Shown one piece after another: positions 26,108 through 35,434 of a stretch of 64,000 nucleotides of DNA. Positions within the stretch are counted from its first letter, which is position 1, and every line of letters begins with the position of its first letter. The notes under the pieces are model-generated. The model searched no databases. It worked only from the letters and a program-made list of their open reading frames with translations, and was not told the origin of the DNA. This DNA is from Nitratireductor aquimarinus (lineage in GTDB: Bacteria; Pseudomonadota; Alphaproteobacteria; Rhizobiales; Rhizobiaceae): the NCBI RefSeq assembly GCF_017255295.1, contig NZ_JAFKDE010000011.1, positions 102,313 through 166,312 on the forward strand, written 5' to 3'. Both the position numbers and the translations under genes were made by a program.

Positions 26108-26844
26108 GTGTTGATCGCGCCGATCGCATCTTCGATGTCGGCCACGACGGCTGCGCCAGTCGGCTTTGGCCGGTCGATCATGATCACCGGCAGGCCGAGC
26201 CTGCGCGCGGCTGCGATCTTGCCATAGGTCGCAGCACCGCCGCTGTTCTTGGCCACCACGATCTCGATGCGGTGATCGGCGAGCAGCGCGATTTCATCGT
26301 CTTCAGAGAACGGACCACGCGCCAGAATGCATGCGGCATTCGCCGGCAGGTGGGACGGTTCGACCGGCTCCACGCTGCGCACCAGATAATGATGCTGCGC
26401 CGCCGCGCGAAACATTTGAACTTCCTGCCGGCCAATGGCCAGAAAGACGCGCCGGGGCTCAGGGCCGAGCAGCGTTGCCGCCTCGGCCATGCCGGACGTG
26501 ATCTGCCAGTTGTCGCCGGCGACCGGCTGCCAGGCGGGGCGCATGAGCGTGATGAGCGGCACGCCGGTCAGGCTGGCGGCTTCCGCAGCATTGCGCGCCA
26601 TGCGCGCGGCGAAGGGATGCGTGGCGTCCACCATCAGGTCGATGCCCTCGTCCTCGAGATAACGCGCAAGCCCCTCAGCACCGCCGAAACCGCCCACACG
26701 CACCTCACCCTGCAAGGCTTCCGGTGTGCGGGTGCGCCCGGCAAGCGAGGTGATGACGCGCAGCGAGCTGCGCGCGCAAAGCCGCTCCGCCAGAAGCCGC
26801 GCTTCGCCTGTTCCACCAAGAATGAGAAGGGTCTGCTTTGCCAT
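26071..26844 (-). CDS. cobK: Precorrin-6A reductase CobK
   Basis: NADPH-dependent reductase of precorrin-6A to precorrin-6B. The 257-aa product has ILGGTGEARLLAERL (dinucleotide site), GGFGGAEGLARYL, VDATHPFAARMARNA, ARGPFSEDDEIALL and VAKNSGGAATYGKIAAARRLGLPVIMI. It is the only gene antisense to the surrounding cob genes: its end overlaps cobJ by 37 bp and its start overlaps cobL by two bases. It must have its own promoter inside or near cobL. Confidence 0.94.
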   Translation of the reverse strand: MAKQTLLILGGTGEARLLAERLCARSSLRVITSLAGRTRTPEALQGEVRVGGFGGAEGLARYLEDEGIDLMVDATHPFAARMARNAAEAASLTGVPLITLMRPAWQPVAGDNWQITSGMAEAATLLGPEPRRVFLAIGRQEVQMFRAAAQHHYLVRSVEPVEPSHLPANAACILARGPFSEDDEIALLADHRIEIVVAKNSGGAATYGKIAAARRLGLPVIMIDRPKPTGAAVVADIEDAIGAINTHLAAPVAERGA

Positions 26845-28090
26845 GACGTCTTCTAGAGCATTTTGCAGTCAGGCGGAAACCTCAAGGCGCTGGCTTGCCA
26901 TCGTGGGGATCAGCGAGGACGGTATGGCCGGGCTCGGTGAGGAAGCACGCCGCGCGATTGCCGATGCGGAGATCGTGTTCGGCGGTGCGCGGCACCTCGA
27001 ACTGGCGGCAGGCCAGATTTCCGGCGAGACGCGGCAGTGGCCCTCCCCCTTTGGCAAGGCGCTTGATGAGATCGAAGCGCTGAGAGGCAAGAAGGTCTGC
27101 GTGCTCGCCTCCGGCGATCCGTTTCACTTCGGTGTGGGCGCGACGCTGACGCGGCGCATTCCGGCGGACGAGATGCGTGTCTTTTCCGCGCCTTCTTCCT
27201 TTGCGCTTGCTGCTGCCCGGCTTGGCTGGCCGCTGCAATCGGTCGAGGCAGTTTCGCTGCATGGCAGGCCCATCGCGCTGATCCGCCCGCTGCTTCATCC
27301 CGGCGCGCGCATTCTCGCGCTCACATCCGATGGCGCGGCTCCGGCTGCGATAGCCGAGCTGATCACGGCAGAGGGTTTTGGCCCCTCGCGCTTTCACGTG
27401 CTGGAAGCGCTGGGTGGACCACGCGAACGGCAGGTCAGCTTCATGGCTTCCGCGCTTTCCGCAGACAGTTTTGACGATCTGAACGTGGTCGCCATCGAGG
27501 TGGCGGCGGATGAGGATGCGCGCATCCTGCCGCTTGGAACCGGGCTGGAAGATGCGCTTTTCGAGCATGACGGGCAGATCACCAAATCGGAGGTGCGGGC
27601 CGTCACCCTGTCGGCGCTTGCCCCGAAACGCGGTGAACGGCTCTGGGATATCGGAGCGGGTTCAGGCTCCATTTCCATCGAATGGCTGCGGCTGCACCCA
27701 TCGCTCAGCGCCATCGCCATTGAGGCGGACACGGAGCGCGCGGCGCGCATTGCCCGCAACGCGGAGCGCATGGGCGTGCCGCAGCTCACCGTGGTTGATG
27801 GAAAGGCTCCCGCCGCGCTCGCAGACCTTGCCGCGCCCGATGTGGTTTTCATCGGTGGCGGGGCGACTGCGCCGGGACTGATGGATGCGGCGATGGCCGC
27901 TCTTGGACCTGTGGGGCGCCTTGTCGCAAACGGGGTGACGCTCGAAACGCAGGCGCTTCTGATCGACTGCCACGGGCGGCACGGCGGAGAACTGATCGAG
28001 ATCGCCGTCGCGCGCGCCGCGCCCGTTGGCGGCATGACGGCGCTGCGCCCGGCCATGCCGGTGCTTCAATGGCGCTGGAGGAAACCATGA
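26843..28090 (+). CDS. cobL: Precorrin-6B C5,15-methyltransferase (decarboxylating) CobL
   Basis: Bifunctional enzyme giving precorrin-8. It has an N-terminal CbiE-like methyltransferase domain (about residues 18-210, WLAIVGISEDGMAGLG and VLASGDPFHFGVGATL) and a C-terminal CbiT domain (about 215-405, LWDIGAGSGSISIEWLR and FIGGGATAPGLMD). Both decarboxylase and methylase halves look intact in the 415-aa protein. ATG 26843 overlaps the cobK start on the other strand. The first 17 codons include a GAGCATTTTGCAGTCAGGCG stretch resembling an intergenic repeat, so the N-terminus may have grown from such an element. Confidence 0.9.
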   Translation: MTSSRAFCSQAETSRRWLAIVGISEDGMAGLGEEARRAIADAEIVFGGARHLELAAGQISGETRQWPSPFGKALDEIEALRGKKVCVLASGDPFHFGVGATLTRRIPADEMRVFSAPSSFALAAARLGWPLQSVEAVSLHGRPIALIRPLLHPGARILALTSDGAAPAAIAELITAEGFGPSRFHVLEALGGPRERQVSFMASALSADSFDDLNVVAIEVAADEDARILPLGTGLEDALFEHDGQITKSEVRAVTLSALAPKRGERLWDIGAGSGSISIEWLRLHPSLSAIAIEADTERAARIARNAERMGVPQLTVVDGKAPAALADLAAPDVVFIGGGATAPGLMDAAMAALGPVGRLVANGVTLETQALLIDCHGRHGGELIEIAVARAAPVGGMTALRPAMPVLQWRWRKP

Positions 28091-28473
28091 TCTGCGCCGG
28101 GCTTGGAGCCAGAAAAGGCGTCACGCGCGATGCTGTTCTTGCCGCGCTCGACGCCGCTTTGACAACGCATGACATCGCGCGGGACAGGCTCGATGCGGTG
28201 GCGACCGTGCCACGGAAGCGGGACGAGCCCGGCCTGACGGACGCTGCAAAGGCGCTCGGCCTGCCGCTTGTCATTGCCGATGATGCGGCACTTCAGGCGG
28301 CGGCGATGCATTGCCTGACCCGCTCGGAACAGGCGCGCTCAGCCACGGGCCTGCCATCGGCCTCAGAGGCGGCGGCGCTGGCCGTCTGCGGCCCGGCAGG
28401 CCGGCTTCTCGGCTCGAGGATCACACTTGACGGCGTGACCTGCGCCATCGCGACCACCGGAAGAAAATCATGA
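28087..28473 (+). CDS. cobE: Cobalamin biosynthesis protein CobE (CbiG C-terminal-like)
   Basis: Small protein of the aerobic pathway, related to the C-terminal domain of CbiG; its exact role is unsettled. The 128-aa product has the family features [20 protein letters not shown], the [11 protein letters not shown] strand, [19 protein letters not shown], and [14 protein letters not shown] 28087 overlaps the cobL stop as ATGA; an ATG at 28069 is less likely. It lies between cobL and cobM. Confidence 0.88.
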   Translation: MICAGLGARKGVTRDAVLAALDAALTTHDIARDRLDAVATVPRKRDEPGLTDAAKALGLPLVIADDAALQAAAMHCLTRSEQARSATGLPSASEAAALAVCGPAGRLLGSRITLDGVTCAIATTGRKS

Positions 28474-29234
28474 CCGTTCATTTCATTGGCGCCGGACCGG
28501 GCGCTGCCGACCTCATCACCGTTCGCGGCCGCGACCTGATCGCGCGCTGCCCGGTCTGCCTTTATGCCGGTTCGCTGGTGCCGGAGGAGTTGCTCGCGCA
28601 CTGCCCGCCGGGAGCGCGCATCGTCAACACCGCACCCATGTCGCTTGAAGAGATCGAGGCGGAATATATCCGCGCCCATGAAGCGGGTGAGGATATCGCC
28701 CGGCTGCATTCGGGCGATCTTTCCGTCTGGAGCGCGGTTGCCGAGCAGATCCGCCGTCTTTCGGCGCTCGGCATCGATTACACGCTGACGCCGGGCGTGC
28801 CTTCCTTCTCGGCGGCTGCGGCGGCGCTGGGACGCGAGCTGACCATTCCGGAAGTGGCGCAGAGCCTTGTCCTGACCCGCATTTCCGGCCGCGCCTCGAA
28901 AATGCCGGAGGGTGAAACGCTCGCCAATTTCGCAGCCACCGGCACGACGCTCGCCATTCATCTCGCCATTCACGCGCTGGACCGGGTGGTGGCGGAGCTG
29001 ACCCCGCATTACGGACCCGACTGCCCGGTCGCGATTGTTGCCCGCGCAAGCTGGGCGGATGAGCGCATTCTGCGGGGCACGCTTTCCACCATCGAAGCAG
29101 AGATGGCGAAAGATCCCATCGAGCGCACGGCGCTCATTCTCGTCGGGCCGGGGCTGGGTGCCAAGGATTTTCGCGAGAGCGCGCTCTACAGCGCCGATTA
29201 TCAGCGCCGGTTTCGCGGGCGGGAGGGATTATGA
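28470..29234 (+). CDS. cobM: Precorrin-4 C11-methyltransferase CobM
   Basis: Methylates precorrin-4 at C11 to give precorrin-5. The 254-aa protein shows [65 protein letters not shown] and [18 protein letters not shown], diagnostic for CobM. It overlaps cobE and cobA at its ends by four bases each. Confidence 0.95.
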   Translation: MTVHFIGAGPGAADLITVRGRDLIARCPVCLYAGSLVPEELLAHCPPGARIVNTAPMSLEEIEAEYIRAHEAGEDIARLHSGDLSVWSAVAEQIRRLSALGIDYTLTPGVPSFSAAAAALGRELTIPEVAQSLVLTRISGRASKMPEGETLANFAATGTTLAIHLAIHALDRVVAELTPHYGPDCPVAIVARASWADERILRGTLSTIEAEMAKDPIERTALILVGPGLGAKDFRESALYSADYQRRFRGREGL

Positions 29235-30007
29235 GCACGCTTGAGGCGCTCAACCGCCTGCCTTTTGAACCAACGCCTTTTGAGCCGGGCCATGTGTGGC
29301 TTGCCGGTGCCGGGCCTGGTGGCTTCGGCTGCCTGACGCTCGGTGTTCTGGCTGCGCTCGATGCGGCGGATGTGGTGATCTATGACGCGCTGGTGGATCC
29401 GGATATTCTGAAGGCCGCGCCGGACGCCCGGCACATTTTCGTCGGCAAGCGCGCCGGCCAGCCCTCCACGGCGCAGGATGAAATCAACCGGCTTCTGGTG
29501 GAACACGCCGAGGCGGGAGAGCGGGTGCTGCGCCTGAAAGGCGGAGACCCCAACATGTTTGGCCGTGGCGGGGAAGAAGCGCTGGTGCTGGCACTCGCCG
29601 GCATTCCCTTCCGCTTTCTGCCAGGCGTCACCTCGGCGGTGGGGGCGCTCGCCGATGCGGGCATTCCCGCCACCATGCGCGGCGTGAACAAGGCGGTGAT
29701 CTTCGCGACCGGCCACGCCGCCGGCACGCCGGACGATCTGGACTGGGCGGCGCTGGCGAAAACGGGTCAGCCCATTGTGATCTATATGGGGATGCACAAG
29801 CTCGCCCTGATCGTGGACGCGCTCACATCCGGCGGCATGGCGGGCGATACGCCGGCGGCGCTCATCATGAACGCGACGAAACCGGAAGAACGCATTCTGA
29901 CGACGGCGCTTTCCACGCTTGTCTCCGACGCATCGGTGGAAGGGTACGGCTCGCCGTCCATCATCGTGATCGGCGGCATCGTGGCGCTGCGTGAGGCGCT
30001 GATATGA
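29231..30007 (+). CDS. cobA: Uroporphyrinogen-III C-methyltransferase CobA
   Basis: First committed enzyme: two SAM-dependent methylations of uroporphyrinogen III to precorrin-2. The 258-aa product has [59 protein letters not shown] and [23 protein letters not shown]. It is a stand-alone SUMT without a siroheme CysG N-terminal domain, as expected for a B12 operon. It overlaps cobM and cobB by four bases. Confidence 0.94.
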   Translation: MSTLEALNRLPFEPTPFEPGHVWLAGAGPGGFGCLTLGVLAALDAADVVIYDALVDPDILKAAPDARHIFVGKRAGQPSTAQDEINRLLVEHAEAGERVLRLKGGDPNMFGRGGEEALVLALAGIPFRFLPGVTSAVGALADAGIPATMRGVNKAVIFATGHAAGTPDDLDWAALAKTGQPIVIYMGMHKLALIVDALTSGGMAGDTPAALIMNATKPEERILTTALSTLVSDASVEGYGSPSIIVIGGIVALREALI

Positions 30008-31317
30008 CGGCGCGGGCGATCATCATCGGTGCGGCCCGTTCGGGTTCGGGCAAGACCAGTGTGACCATCGGCCTGATGCGCGCGCTCAAGAGGCGTGGCC
30101 TCGCCGTGCATGGCGCGAAATCCGGTCCCGATTACATTGATCCCGGCTTTCATCAGGCGGCGACCGGGAAGCCCGGCGTGAATCTCGACAGCTGGGCCAT
30201 GCATCCGGATCTGCTCGCCCATCTGGGAAGCCGGCAGGGCGAAGACGCCGACATGCTTTTGATCGAAAGCGCCATGGGCCTGTTTGACGGTATCGTGTCG
30301 GAGCCGGGTCGCTCCGGCGCTGCGGCGGATATTGCGCGGCTTTATGACGTGCCCTGCCTTGTCATTCTCGATGTGTCCGGCCAGTCGCAGACCGCAGCCG
30401 CGCTGGCAAAGGGGTTTGCAGCTTACGACCCGAAGGTGCGGATTGCCGGCGTCGTGCTCAACCAGGTGGCGAGCCCGCGACATGAAGCGATGGCGCGCGA
30501 CGCCATTGAGGCCATCGGCATCAGGGTTCTGGGCGCGGTCTACCGCAACCCGGACATGGCGCTGCCGGAGCGGCATCTGGGCCTTGTGCAGGCGAGCGAA
30601 CATGCCGCGCTCGAAGCCTTCATCGAGCGGCTTGCGGATGTGATGGAGCAGTCCATCGACCTCGACGCCGTGGTGGAAGCCGCCGTGCCGCTTTCCATGC
30701 AGGCGGGCGATGCGGCGCGGCTCTTGCCGCCGCCGGGGCAACGCATCGCCATCGCACAGGATGCCGCTTTCAGCTTTGTCTATCCGCATCTCGCCCGGCA
30801 CTGGCGCGAGGTGGGAGCCGCGCTTCTGCCCTTCTCGCCGCTTGCCGATGAAGGACCGGCGGAAAGCGCCGACGCCTGCTGGTTGCCGGGAGGGTATCCC
30901 GAACTTCATGCGGGGCGGATCGCCGCTGCAGAGAACTTCCGCGCTGCGATGCAGGCATTTGCGGAGACGAGGCCCGTTCATGGCGAGTGCGGCGGGTTCA
31001 TGGTTCTGGGCGAGGCGCTGGAGGATGCCGAAGGCGTTCGCCACGCCATGCTGGGGCTGCTCGGTCATGTGACGAGCTATGCGAAGCGCAAGATGAACCT
31101 CGGCTACCGGCAGGCAACGCTGATGAGTGACTGCGCCATCGGCAGCAAGGGCGAGACGATCCGTGGTCATGAGTTCCACTATTCGCGGCTGGTGGAGCCG
31201 GGCAGTGATGCGCCGCTCGCCATGCTCGCGGACGGACAGGGCCGCGATCTCGGCCCATCCGGTGCGCGGCGCGGGCATGTCTCCGGCACCTATTTTCACG
31301 CCATAGCGCGGAGCTGA
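30004..31317 (+). CDS. cobB: Hydrogenobyrinic acid a,c-diamide synthase CobB
   Basis: Glutamine-dependent ATP-driven amidation of the a and c side chains. The 437-aa protein has an N-terminal dethiobiotin-synthetase-like ATPase domain (GAARSGSGKTSVTIGLM, KSGPDYIDPGFHQAATG, ESAMGLFDGIV) and a C-terminal type I glutaminase domain with nucleophile Cys329 in GECGGFMVLGEAL and His432 near the end (YFHAIA). It overlaps the cobA stop. Confidence 0.95.
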   Translation: MTARAIIIGAARSGSGKTSVTIGLMRALKRRGLAVHGAKSGPDYIDPGFHQAATGKPGVNLDSWAMHPDLLAHLGSRQGEDADMLLIESAMGLFDGIVSEPGRSGAAADIARLYDVPCLVILDVSGQSQTAAALAKGFAAYDPKVRIAGVVLNQVASPRHEAMARDAIEAIGIRVLGAVYRNPDMALPERHLGLVQASEHAALEAFIERLADVMEQSIDLDAVVEAAVPLSMQAGDAARLLPPPGQRIAIAQDAAFSFVYPHLARHWREVGAALLPFSPLADEGPAESADACWLPGGYPELHAGRIAAAENFRAAMQAFAETRPVHGECGGFMVLGEALEDAEGVRHAMLGLLGHVTSYAKRKMNLGYRQATLMSDCAIGSKGETIRGHEFHYSRLVEPGSDAPLAMLADGQGRDLGPSGARRGHVSGTYFHAIARS

Positions 31318-31321
31318 CGCG

Positions 31322-32086
31322 ATGGCCGGACCCCGCTCGATGCTCGTGGCAGCCCTTCGCGATGTGGCCGCCTGTCTCGGCTTCTACACGCGGCTGCCGC
31401 TGCCTGCGTTCGAGATGCCGGCGCAAGGGTTTGCTGCCGCCCAATGGGCAGCGCCTCTGGCCGGTCTGGTGGTCGGCGCGATTTGCAGTGCGATGCTGAT
31501 CGGCGCGGCGATGCTTGGCCTGCCGGCCACGATTGCAGCCGCCCTCGCGCTTGCAGTGGGGACGCTTGTGACCGGCGGGCTGCATGAGGACGGTCTTGCA
31601 GACGTGGCCGATGGTTTCGGCGGCGGTTCGACGCGTGAGAAAAAGCTCGCGATCATGAAGGACAGCCGCATCGGGTCCTATGGCGTTGCCGCACTGATCC
31701 TGTCGTTTCTCATGCGCTGGACGGCGCTTTCGTCGCTCGGGCTTGTCGCGGTTCCCGCCCTTCTGATGGCGCACACGGCCTCTCGCGCCCTGATGCCGGC
31801 GCTGATGCGCCTTTCGCCACCGGCGCGCGAAAACGGGCTCTCGGCAGGCGCAGGGCGACCGGAAACGGCTACCGTTCTCATGGCGCTCGCGATTGGTGGC
31901 GCGCTGCTTTTCATCTCCGGTCCCGGCTTCGTGCTTGTGACCGCGCCGCTTCTCTTGCTGGCGCTCTTCTTCATCAAACGGCTCGCCGAAAAACAGATCG
32001 GCGGACAGACGGGCGATGTGCTTGGCGCGCTCCAGCAGCTTGCCGAAACCACCGTGCTGATCGCCGCCGTTGCTCATTTCATCTGA
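31322..32086 (+). CDS. cobS: Adenosylcobinamide-GDP ribazoletransferase CobS (CobV in Pseudomonas nomenclature)
   Basis: Integral membrane cobalamin synthase joining adenosylcobinamide-GDP to alpha-ribazole (phosphate). The 254-aa protein has five to six hydrophobic segments and the family motifs GFYTRLPLP, GGLHEDGLADVADGFGGGSTREKKLAIMKDSRIGSYG and the RALMPALMRLSP block. The symbol cobS is also used for a chelatase AAA+ subunit; this is not that protein. It begins four bases after cobB. Confidence 0.93.
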   Translation: MAGPRSMLVAALRDVAACLGFYTRLPLPAFEMPAQGFAAAQWAAPLAGLVVGAICSAMLIGAAMLGLPATIAAALALAVGTLVTGGLHEDGLADVADGFGGGSTREKKLAIMKDSRIGSYGVAALILSFLMRWTALSSLGLVAVPALLMAHTASRALMPALMRLSPPARENGLSAGAGRPETATVLMALAIGGALLFISGPGFVLVTAPLLLLALFFIKRLAEKQIGGQTGDVLGALQQLAETTVLIAAVAHFI

Positions 32087-32095
32087 AGGACTTCC

Positions 32096-33109
32096 ATGAC
32101 CCGCTTTCTCAAGATCGACGATCTGCGCGCCGCCTGTAACGATCGCCCCAGTGGCGACGAGGACGCCGCGCAGGCTGCAACCGCCCGCCAGGCAGTGCTG
32201 ACCAAACCGCCCGGCAGCCTTGGCCGGCTGGAAGACGCGGCCATCCGGCTTGCCCGCTGGCAGGGACGCGAAAAGCCTGCGCTTGAGCGGGTTCATGTGC
32301 TGATCTTCGCGGGCTCCCATGGCGTGACCGCACGCGGTGTTTCGGCTTTTCCGGCCGAGGTGACGGCGCAGATGGTGGCGAATTTCTCCGCCGGGGGCGC
32401 CGCCATCAACCAGCTCGCGAAACAGACGGGGGCGAGCCTCACCGTCACATCGCTCGAGATCGAGCGTCCCACGGCGGACTTCACGGAAGCGCCGGCCATG
32501 GATGAAGCGGATTTTCTGAAGGCCGTTCAGACCGGTTTCGATGCGGTGCCGGAGGGAGCGGATCTCATCTCGCTCGGGGAAATGGGTATCGGCAACACCA
32601 CCGCCGCAGCGGCCCTTGCCGCCGCGCTGTTCGGTGGCCGGGGAGCCGACTGGGTCGGGCGTGGCACAGGCGTTGACGATGCCGGCCTTTCGCGCAAGGC
32701 GGAGGCCGTGGATGCAGCGCTTGCCTGCCATGGCGAGGCGCTTTCCGATCCGCTGGAGGCGCTGCGCCGCGTCGGCGGTCGCGAGCTTGCCGCCATGTTT
32801 GGCGCGGCCCTTGCCGCGCGGCAGAAGCGCATTCCCTTGTTGCTCGATGGTTTCGTGTGCGGATCGGCAGTCGCCCCGCTTGCGCGCCTTGGCGAAGACG
32901 GTCTGGCGCATGCCATTGCCGGCCATGTTTCCGCTGAACCCGGCCACCGCAGGCTGCTTGGCGAGCTGGGCCTCAAGCCGCTGCTCGATCTCGACATGCG
33001 GCTTGGCGAAGGTTCTGGCGCATGCCTTGCGATCAACATTCTGCGCGGCGCGCTTGCCTGCCACAACGGCATGGCGACCTTTGCCGAAGCCGGCGTTTCG
33101 GACGGCTGA
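32096..33109 (+). CDS. cobT: Nicotinate-nucleotide:dimethylbenzimidazole phosphoribosyltransferase CobT (CobU in Pseudomonas nomenclature)
   Basis: Makes alpha-ribazole phosphate from dimethylbenzimidazole and nicotinate mononucleotide. The 337-aa product has KPPGSLGRLEDAAIRLARWQ, VLIFAGSHGVTARGVSAFPAEVT, GEMGIGNTTAAAALAAAL, GRGTGVDD and the catalytic glutamate in LDMRLGEGSGACLA. It follows cobS with a nine-base gap. The dimethylbenzimidazole synthase BluB is not in the window. Confidence 0.95.
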   Translation: MTRFLKIDDLRAACNDRPSGDEDAAQAATARQAVLTKPPGSLGRLEDAAIRLARWQGREKPALERVHVLIFAGSHGVTARGVSAFPAEVTAQMVANFSAGGAAINQLAKQTGASLTVTSLEIERPTADFTEAPAMDEADFLKAVQTGFDAVPEGADLISLGEMGIGNTTAAAALAAALFGGRGADWVGRGTGVDDAGLSRKAEAVDAALACHGEALSDPLEALRRVGGRELAAMFGAALAARQKRIPLLLDGFVCGSAVAPLARLGEDGLAHAIAGHVSAEPGHRRLLGELGLKPLLDLDMRLGEGSGACLAINILRGALACHNGMATFAEAGVSDG

Positions 33110-33111
33110 TC

Positions 33112-33873
33112 ATGCGCACGCTTTCGCTCATCGGCATTGGCACCGGCAATCCCGAACACATGACGGTTCAGGGCATCAATGCGCTGAACCGGGCTGACGT
33201 GATCCTTATCCCCCGCAAGGGGGAAGCGAAGGAGGATCTGGCGGATTTGCGCCGTGTCATCTGCGAGCGGTTTCTGGAAAACCGGCAGACGCGGATCGTG
33301 GAATTCGACCTGCCGGCGCGTGACGCCGCCAATCCGAGTTATCGCCGGGGCGTGGACGACTGGCACATGGCCATTGCCCGCGCCTATGGTGATCTGCTTG
33401 CGGCGCATACGGGCGAGACGGGCCGCGCGGCGTTTCTCGTCTGGGGCGATCCTTCGCTCTATGACAGCACGCTGCGGATCATCGAGCACATGCGCCGGGA
33501 AGCCGGGCTTGACGTCGCGCTGGAAGTGGTGCCGGGGATCACCAGCATTCAGGCGTTCGCGGCCAGCCACCATATGCCGATCAACACGATTGGCGGTTCG
33601 ATCCTGATCACCACCGGTCGGCGGCTGAAAGCGGAGGGCTTTCCGCCGAATGCCGATACGCTTCTCGTCATGCTCGACGGCGACTGCGCCTTTCAAATGC
33701 TCGATGGCGATGCCTACGAGATTTACTGGGGCGCGTATCTGGGTACGCCGGATGAGCTTCTGATCGCCGGGCCGCTTGGGGATGTCGCCGGGCAGATTGT
33801 GGAGGCGCGGGTCAGGGCGCGGGAAGACAAGGGCTGGATCATGGATACCTATCTTTTGCGGGTCAGGGGGTAG
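33112..33873 (+). CDS. cobF: Precorrin-6A synthase (deacetylating) CobF
   Basis: Extrudes the C1 acetyl group and methylates C1 of precorrin-5 to give precorrin-6A, specific to the aerobic pathway. The 253-aa product has LSLIGIGTGNPEHMTVQGINALN, FLVWGDPSLYDSTLRI and EVVPGITSIQAFAASHHMPIN. ATG 33112 lies two bases after the cobT stop and gives the expected N-terminus. It ends the visible cob operon. Confidence 0.93.
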   Translation: MRTLSLIGIGTGNPEHMTVQGINALNRADVILIPRKGEAKEDLADLRRVICERFLENRQTRIVEFDLPARDAANPSYRRGVDDWHMAIARAYGDLLAAHTGETGRAAFLVWGDPSLYDSTLRIIEHMRREAGLDVALEVVPGITSIQAFAASHHMPINTIGGSILITTGRRLKAEGFPPNADTLLVMLDGDCAFQMLDGDAYEIYWGAYLGTPDELLIAGPLGDVAGQIVEARVRAREDKGWIMDTYLLRVRG

Positions 33874-33893
33874 GTTCGGCGGACTTCATGCCG

Positions 33894-34071
33894 CCCTCGC
33901 CCTTCGCCCTTCGACAAGCTCAGGAGGCTCAGGATGAGGGCTGTGTGGTGCGCCAAATGCTTTCATGCTCCTGCGGGGTCTCTGGCTGTAAGTTATAGCT
34001 TCTGAGCCCCTGCATCAGTCTCAGCTTTTGCCTGCCTTCTCCCTCATCCTGAGCCTGTCGAAGGGCGAGGG
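33894..34071. repeat. Inverted repeat after cobF, GACARGCTCA family
   Basis: Left arm 33894-33940 (CCTTCGACAAGCTCAGGAGG, GGATGAGGG) pairs with right arm 34041-34071 (CCCTCATCCTGAGCCTGTCG, AAGGGCGAGGG), with about 100 bases between. It separates the convergent cobF and CobW-like genes and shares its core with 15791-15935. It may act as a transcription end region. Confidence 0.65.
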
Positions 34072-34090
34072 AGAAGGCAACCACCTCCCC

Positions 34091-35308
34091 TCAGGCTGCC
34101 TGCGCGCGCTGCCATCGCGGGAAAGGGTCCGCCAGCGCACGGTGCTGCGCTGGCTCGAAGTCGGTTTCACTGCCCACCAGCGCATCGTCCAGCGCTGCGG
34201 TGATGCGTTCGCGGTTCATGCCTGTGCCGATGAAGACCAGCTCCTGACGCCGGTCTCCGTAGGGTTCGCTCCAGTAGCGGTCCATGAAGGCTTTCGCTTC
34301 CGGGTGGTTTGGCCAGCGTTCGCGCGGTACGGCCGCCCACCAGGTGCCAAGCGGCTTCACGCTGGATAAAGCGCCGGCGAGGCTGAATTCGGCAACCCAG
34401 TCGGGCCGGGTTGCGATCCAGAAATGACCCTTGGCGCGGATGACGCCGGGCAGCGGGGCATTCAGCACCGCATGCACTTTCTGCGGATGAAAGGGACGCC
34501 GCGCGCGATAGACGAAGGAGGAAACGCCGTATTCCTCGGTCTCCGGCACGTGATCGGCAAAGCCATAAAGCTCCTTGGCCCAGAGCGGGTGCTGGTGAGC
34601 CGTCTCGAAATCGAAAAGGCCTGTATCGAAGATGCGGGCGGGCGCGACGCGGGAATGGTCTGTCTCGATGATCTGCGCATCGGGATTGAGCGCGGTGACG
34701 ATCTTGCGCGCCGCATCAAGGCGCTCCGGGCCGGCGTCGCTGACCTTGTTCAGGATCACGATATCGGCAAACTCGATCTGGTCGACCAGCAGGTCCACAA
34801 GCGTGCGCTCGTCCCCCTCGCCTGCGACTTCGCCCCGGTCGCGCAGGAAATCATGGCTGGCGTAGTCTTCGAGCAGGTTCAGCGTGTCGACCACCGTGAC
34901 CATCGTGTCGAGCCGCGCGACATCGGAAAGGCTGTGGCCCTGCTCGTCGCGAAACTCGAATGTGGCGGCCACCGGCAGCGGTTCCGAAACACCGGTGGAT
35001 TCGATCAGCAGGTAATCGAACCGCCCCTCTGCCGCCAGACGCCGCACCTCTTTCAGAAGGTCGTCGCGCAGCGTGCAGCAGATGCAGCCATTGGTCATCT
35101 CCACCAGCTTTTCATCCGTCTGCGACAGGTTCGCCCCACCCTCGCGCACGAGATCGGCGTCGATGTTCACTTCCGACATGTCGTTGACGATCACCGCGAC
35201 GCGCCGTCCTGCCCGGTTGTTGAGCACATTGTTCAAGAGCGTCGTCTTGCCCGCACCCAGAAACCCGGAAAGCACGGTGACGGGCAGGCGTTTGTCCTGG
35301 TTCGGCAT
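34091..35308 (-). CDS. CobW/COG0523-family GTPase, zinc-responsive type
   Basis: G3E GTPase metallochaperone of 405 aa, longer than CobW and resembling the YciC/ZigA zinc-limitation branch. It has Walker [13 protein letters not shown] (residues 14-25), metal site GCICC (74-78), [24 protein letters not shown] for guanine, and a C-terminal CobW_C domain with [14 protein letters not shown] 35308 has an AAGGAA ribosome site; codons upstream run through a repeat and were rejected. A Zur-like palindrome at 35329 suggests induction in zinc starvation. It is convergent with the cob operon and probably not a B12 gene. Confidence 0.85.
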   Translation of the reverse strand: MPNQDKRLPVTVLSGFLGAGKTTLLNNVLNNRAGRRVAVIVNDMSEVNIDADLVREGGANLSQTDEKLVEMTNGCICCTLRDDLLKEVRRLAAEGRFDYLLIESTGVSEPLPVAATFEFRDEQGHSLSDVARLDTMVTVVDTLNLLEDYASHDFLRDRGEVAGEGDERTLVDLLVDQIEFADIVILNKVSDAGPERLDAARKIVTALNPDAQIIETDHSRVAPARIFDTGLFDFETAHQHPLWAKELYGFADHVPETEEYGVSSFVYRARRPFHPQKVHAVLNAPLPGVIRAKGHFWIATRPDWVAEFSLAGALSSVKPLGTWWAAVPRERWPNHPEAKAFMDRYWSEPYGDRRQELVFIGTGMNRERITAALDDALVGSETDFEPAQHRALADPFPRWQRAQAA

Positions 35309-35328
35309 GTTTGGTTCCTTTGCTGCAA

Positions 35329-35347
35329 TATGGTATGTAATATCATA
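35329..35347. promoter_or_regulatory. Candidate Zur operator upstream of the CobW-like gene
   Basis: TATGGTATGTAATATCATA is a 19-bp imperfect palindrome (TATGGTAT/ATATCATA, three-base centre) in otherwise GC-rich DNA, 21 bases upstream of the start codon. It resembles AT-rich Zur boxes of alphaproteobacteria that control YciC-type genes. Fur-family binding is inferred only. Confidence 0.55.
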
Positions 35348-35383
35348 ACACACACGAAGCGCAAGACGTGCCTTGGGGCCTTG

Positions 35384-35434
35384 AGGTGTGGAGGTGTGGA
35401 GGTGTGGAGGTGTGGAGGTGTGGAGGTGTGGAGG
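35384..35434 (+). repeat. 8-bp tandem repeat, about 6.4 copies of AGGTGTGG
   Basis: Six perfect head-to-tail copies of AGGTGTGG plus AGG. No family-specific function is apparent. Copy number may vary by slippage, and the repeat lies upstream of both the CobW-like gene (minus strand) and the candidate RNA (plus strand). It is too short and spacer-free to be CRISPR. Confidence 0.85.

Noticed and set aside
35384..35434. Possible CRISPR repeat
   Set aside because: Units are 8 bp with no spacers and no cas genes nearby; it is a simple tandem repeat.
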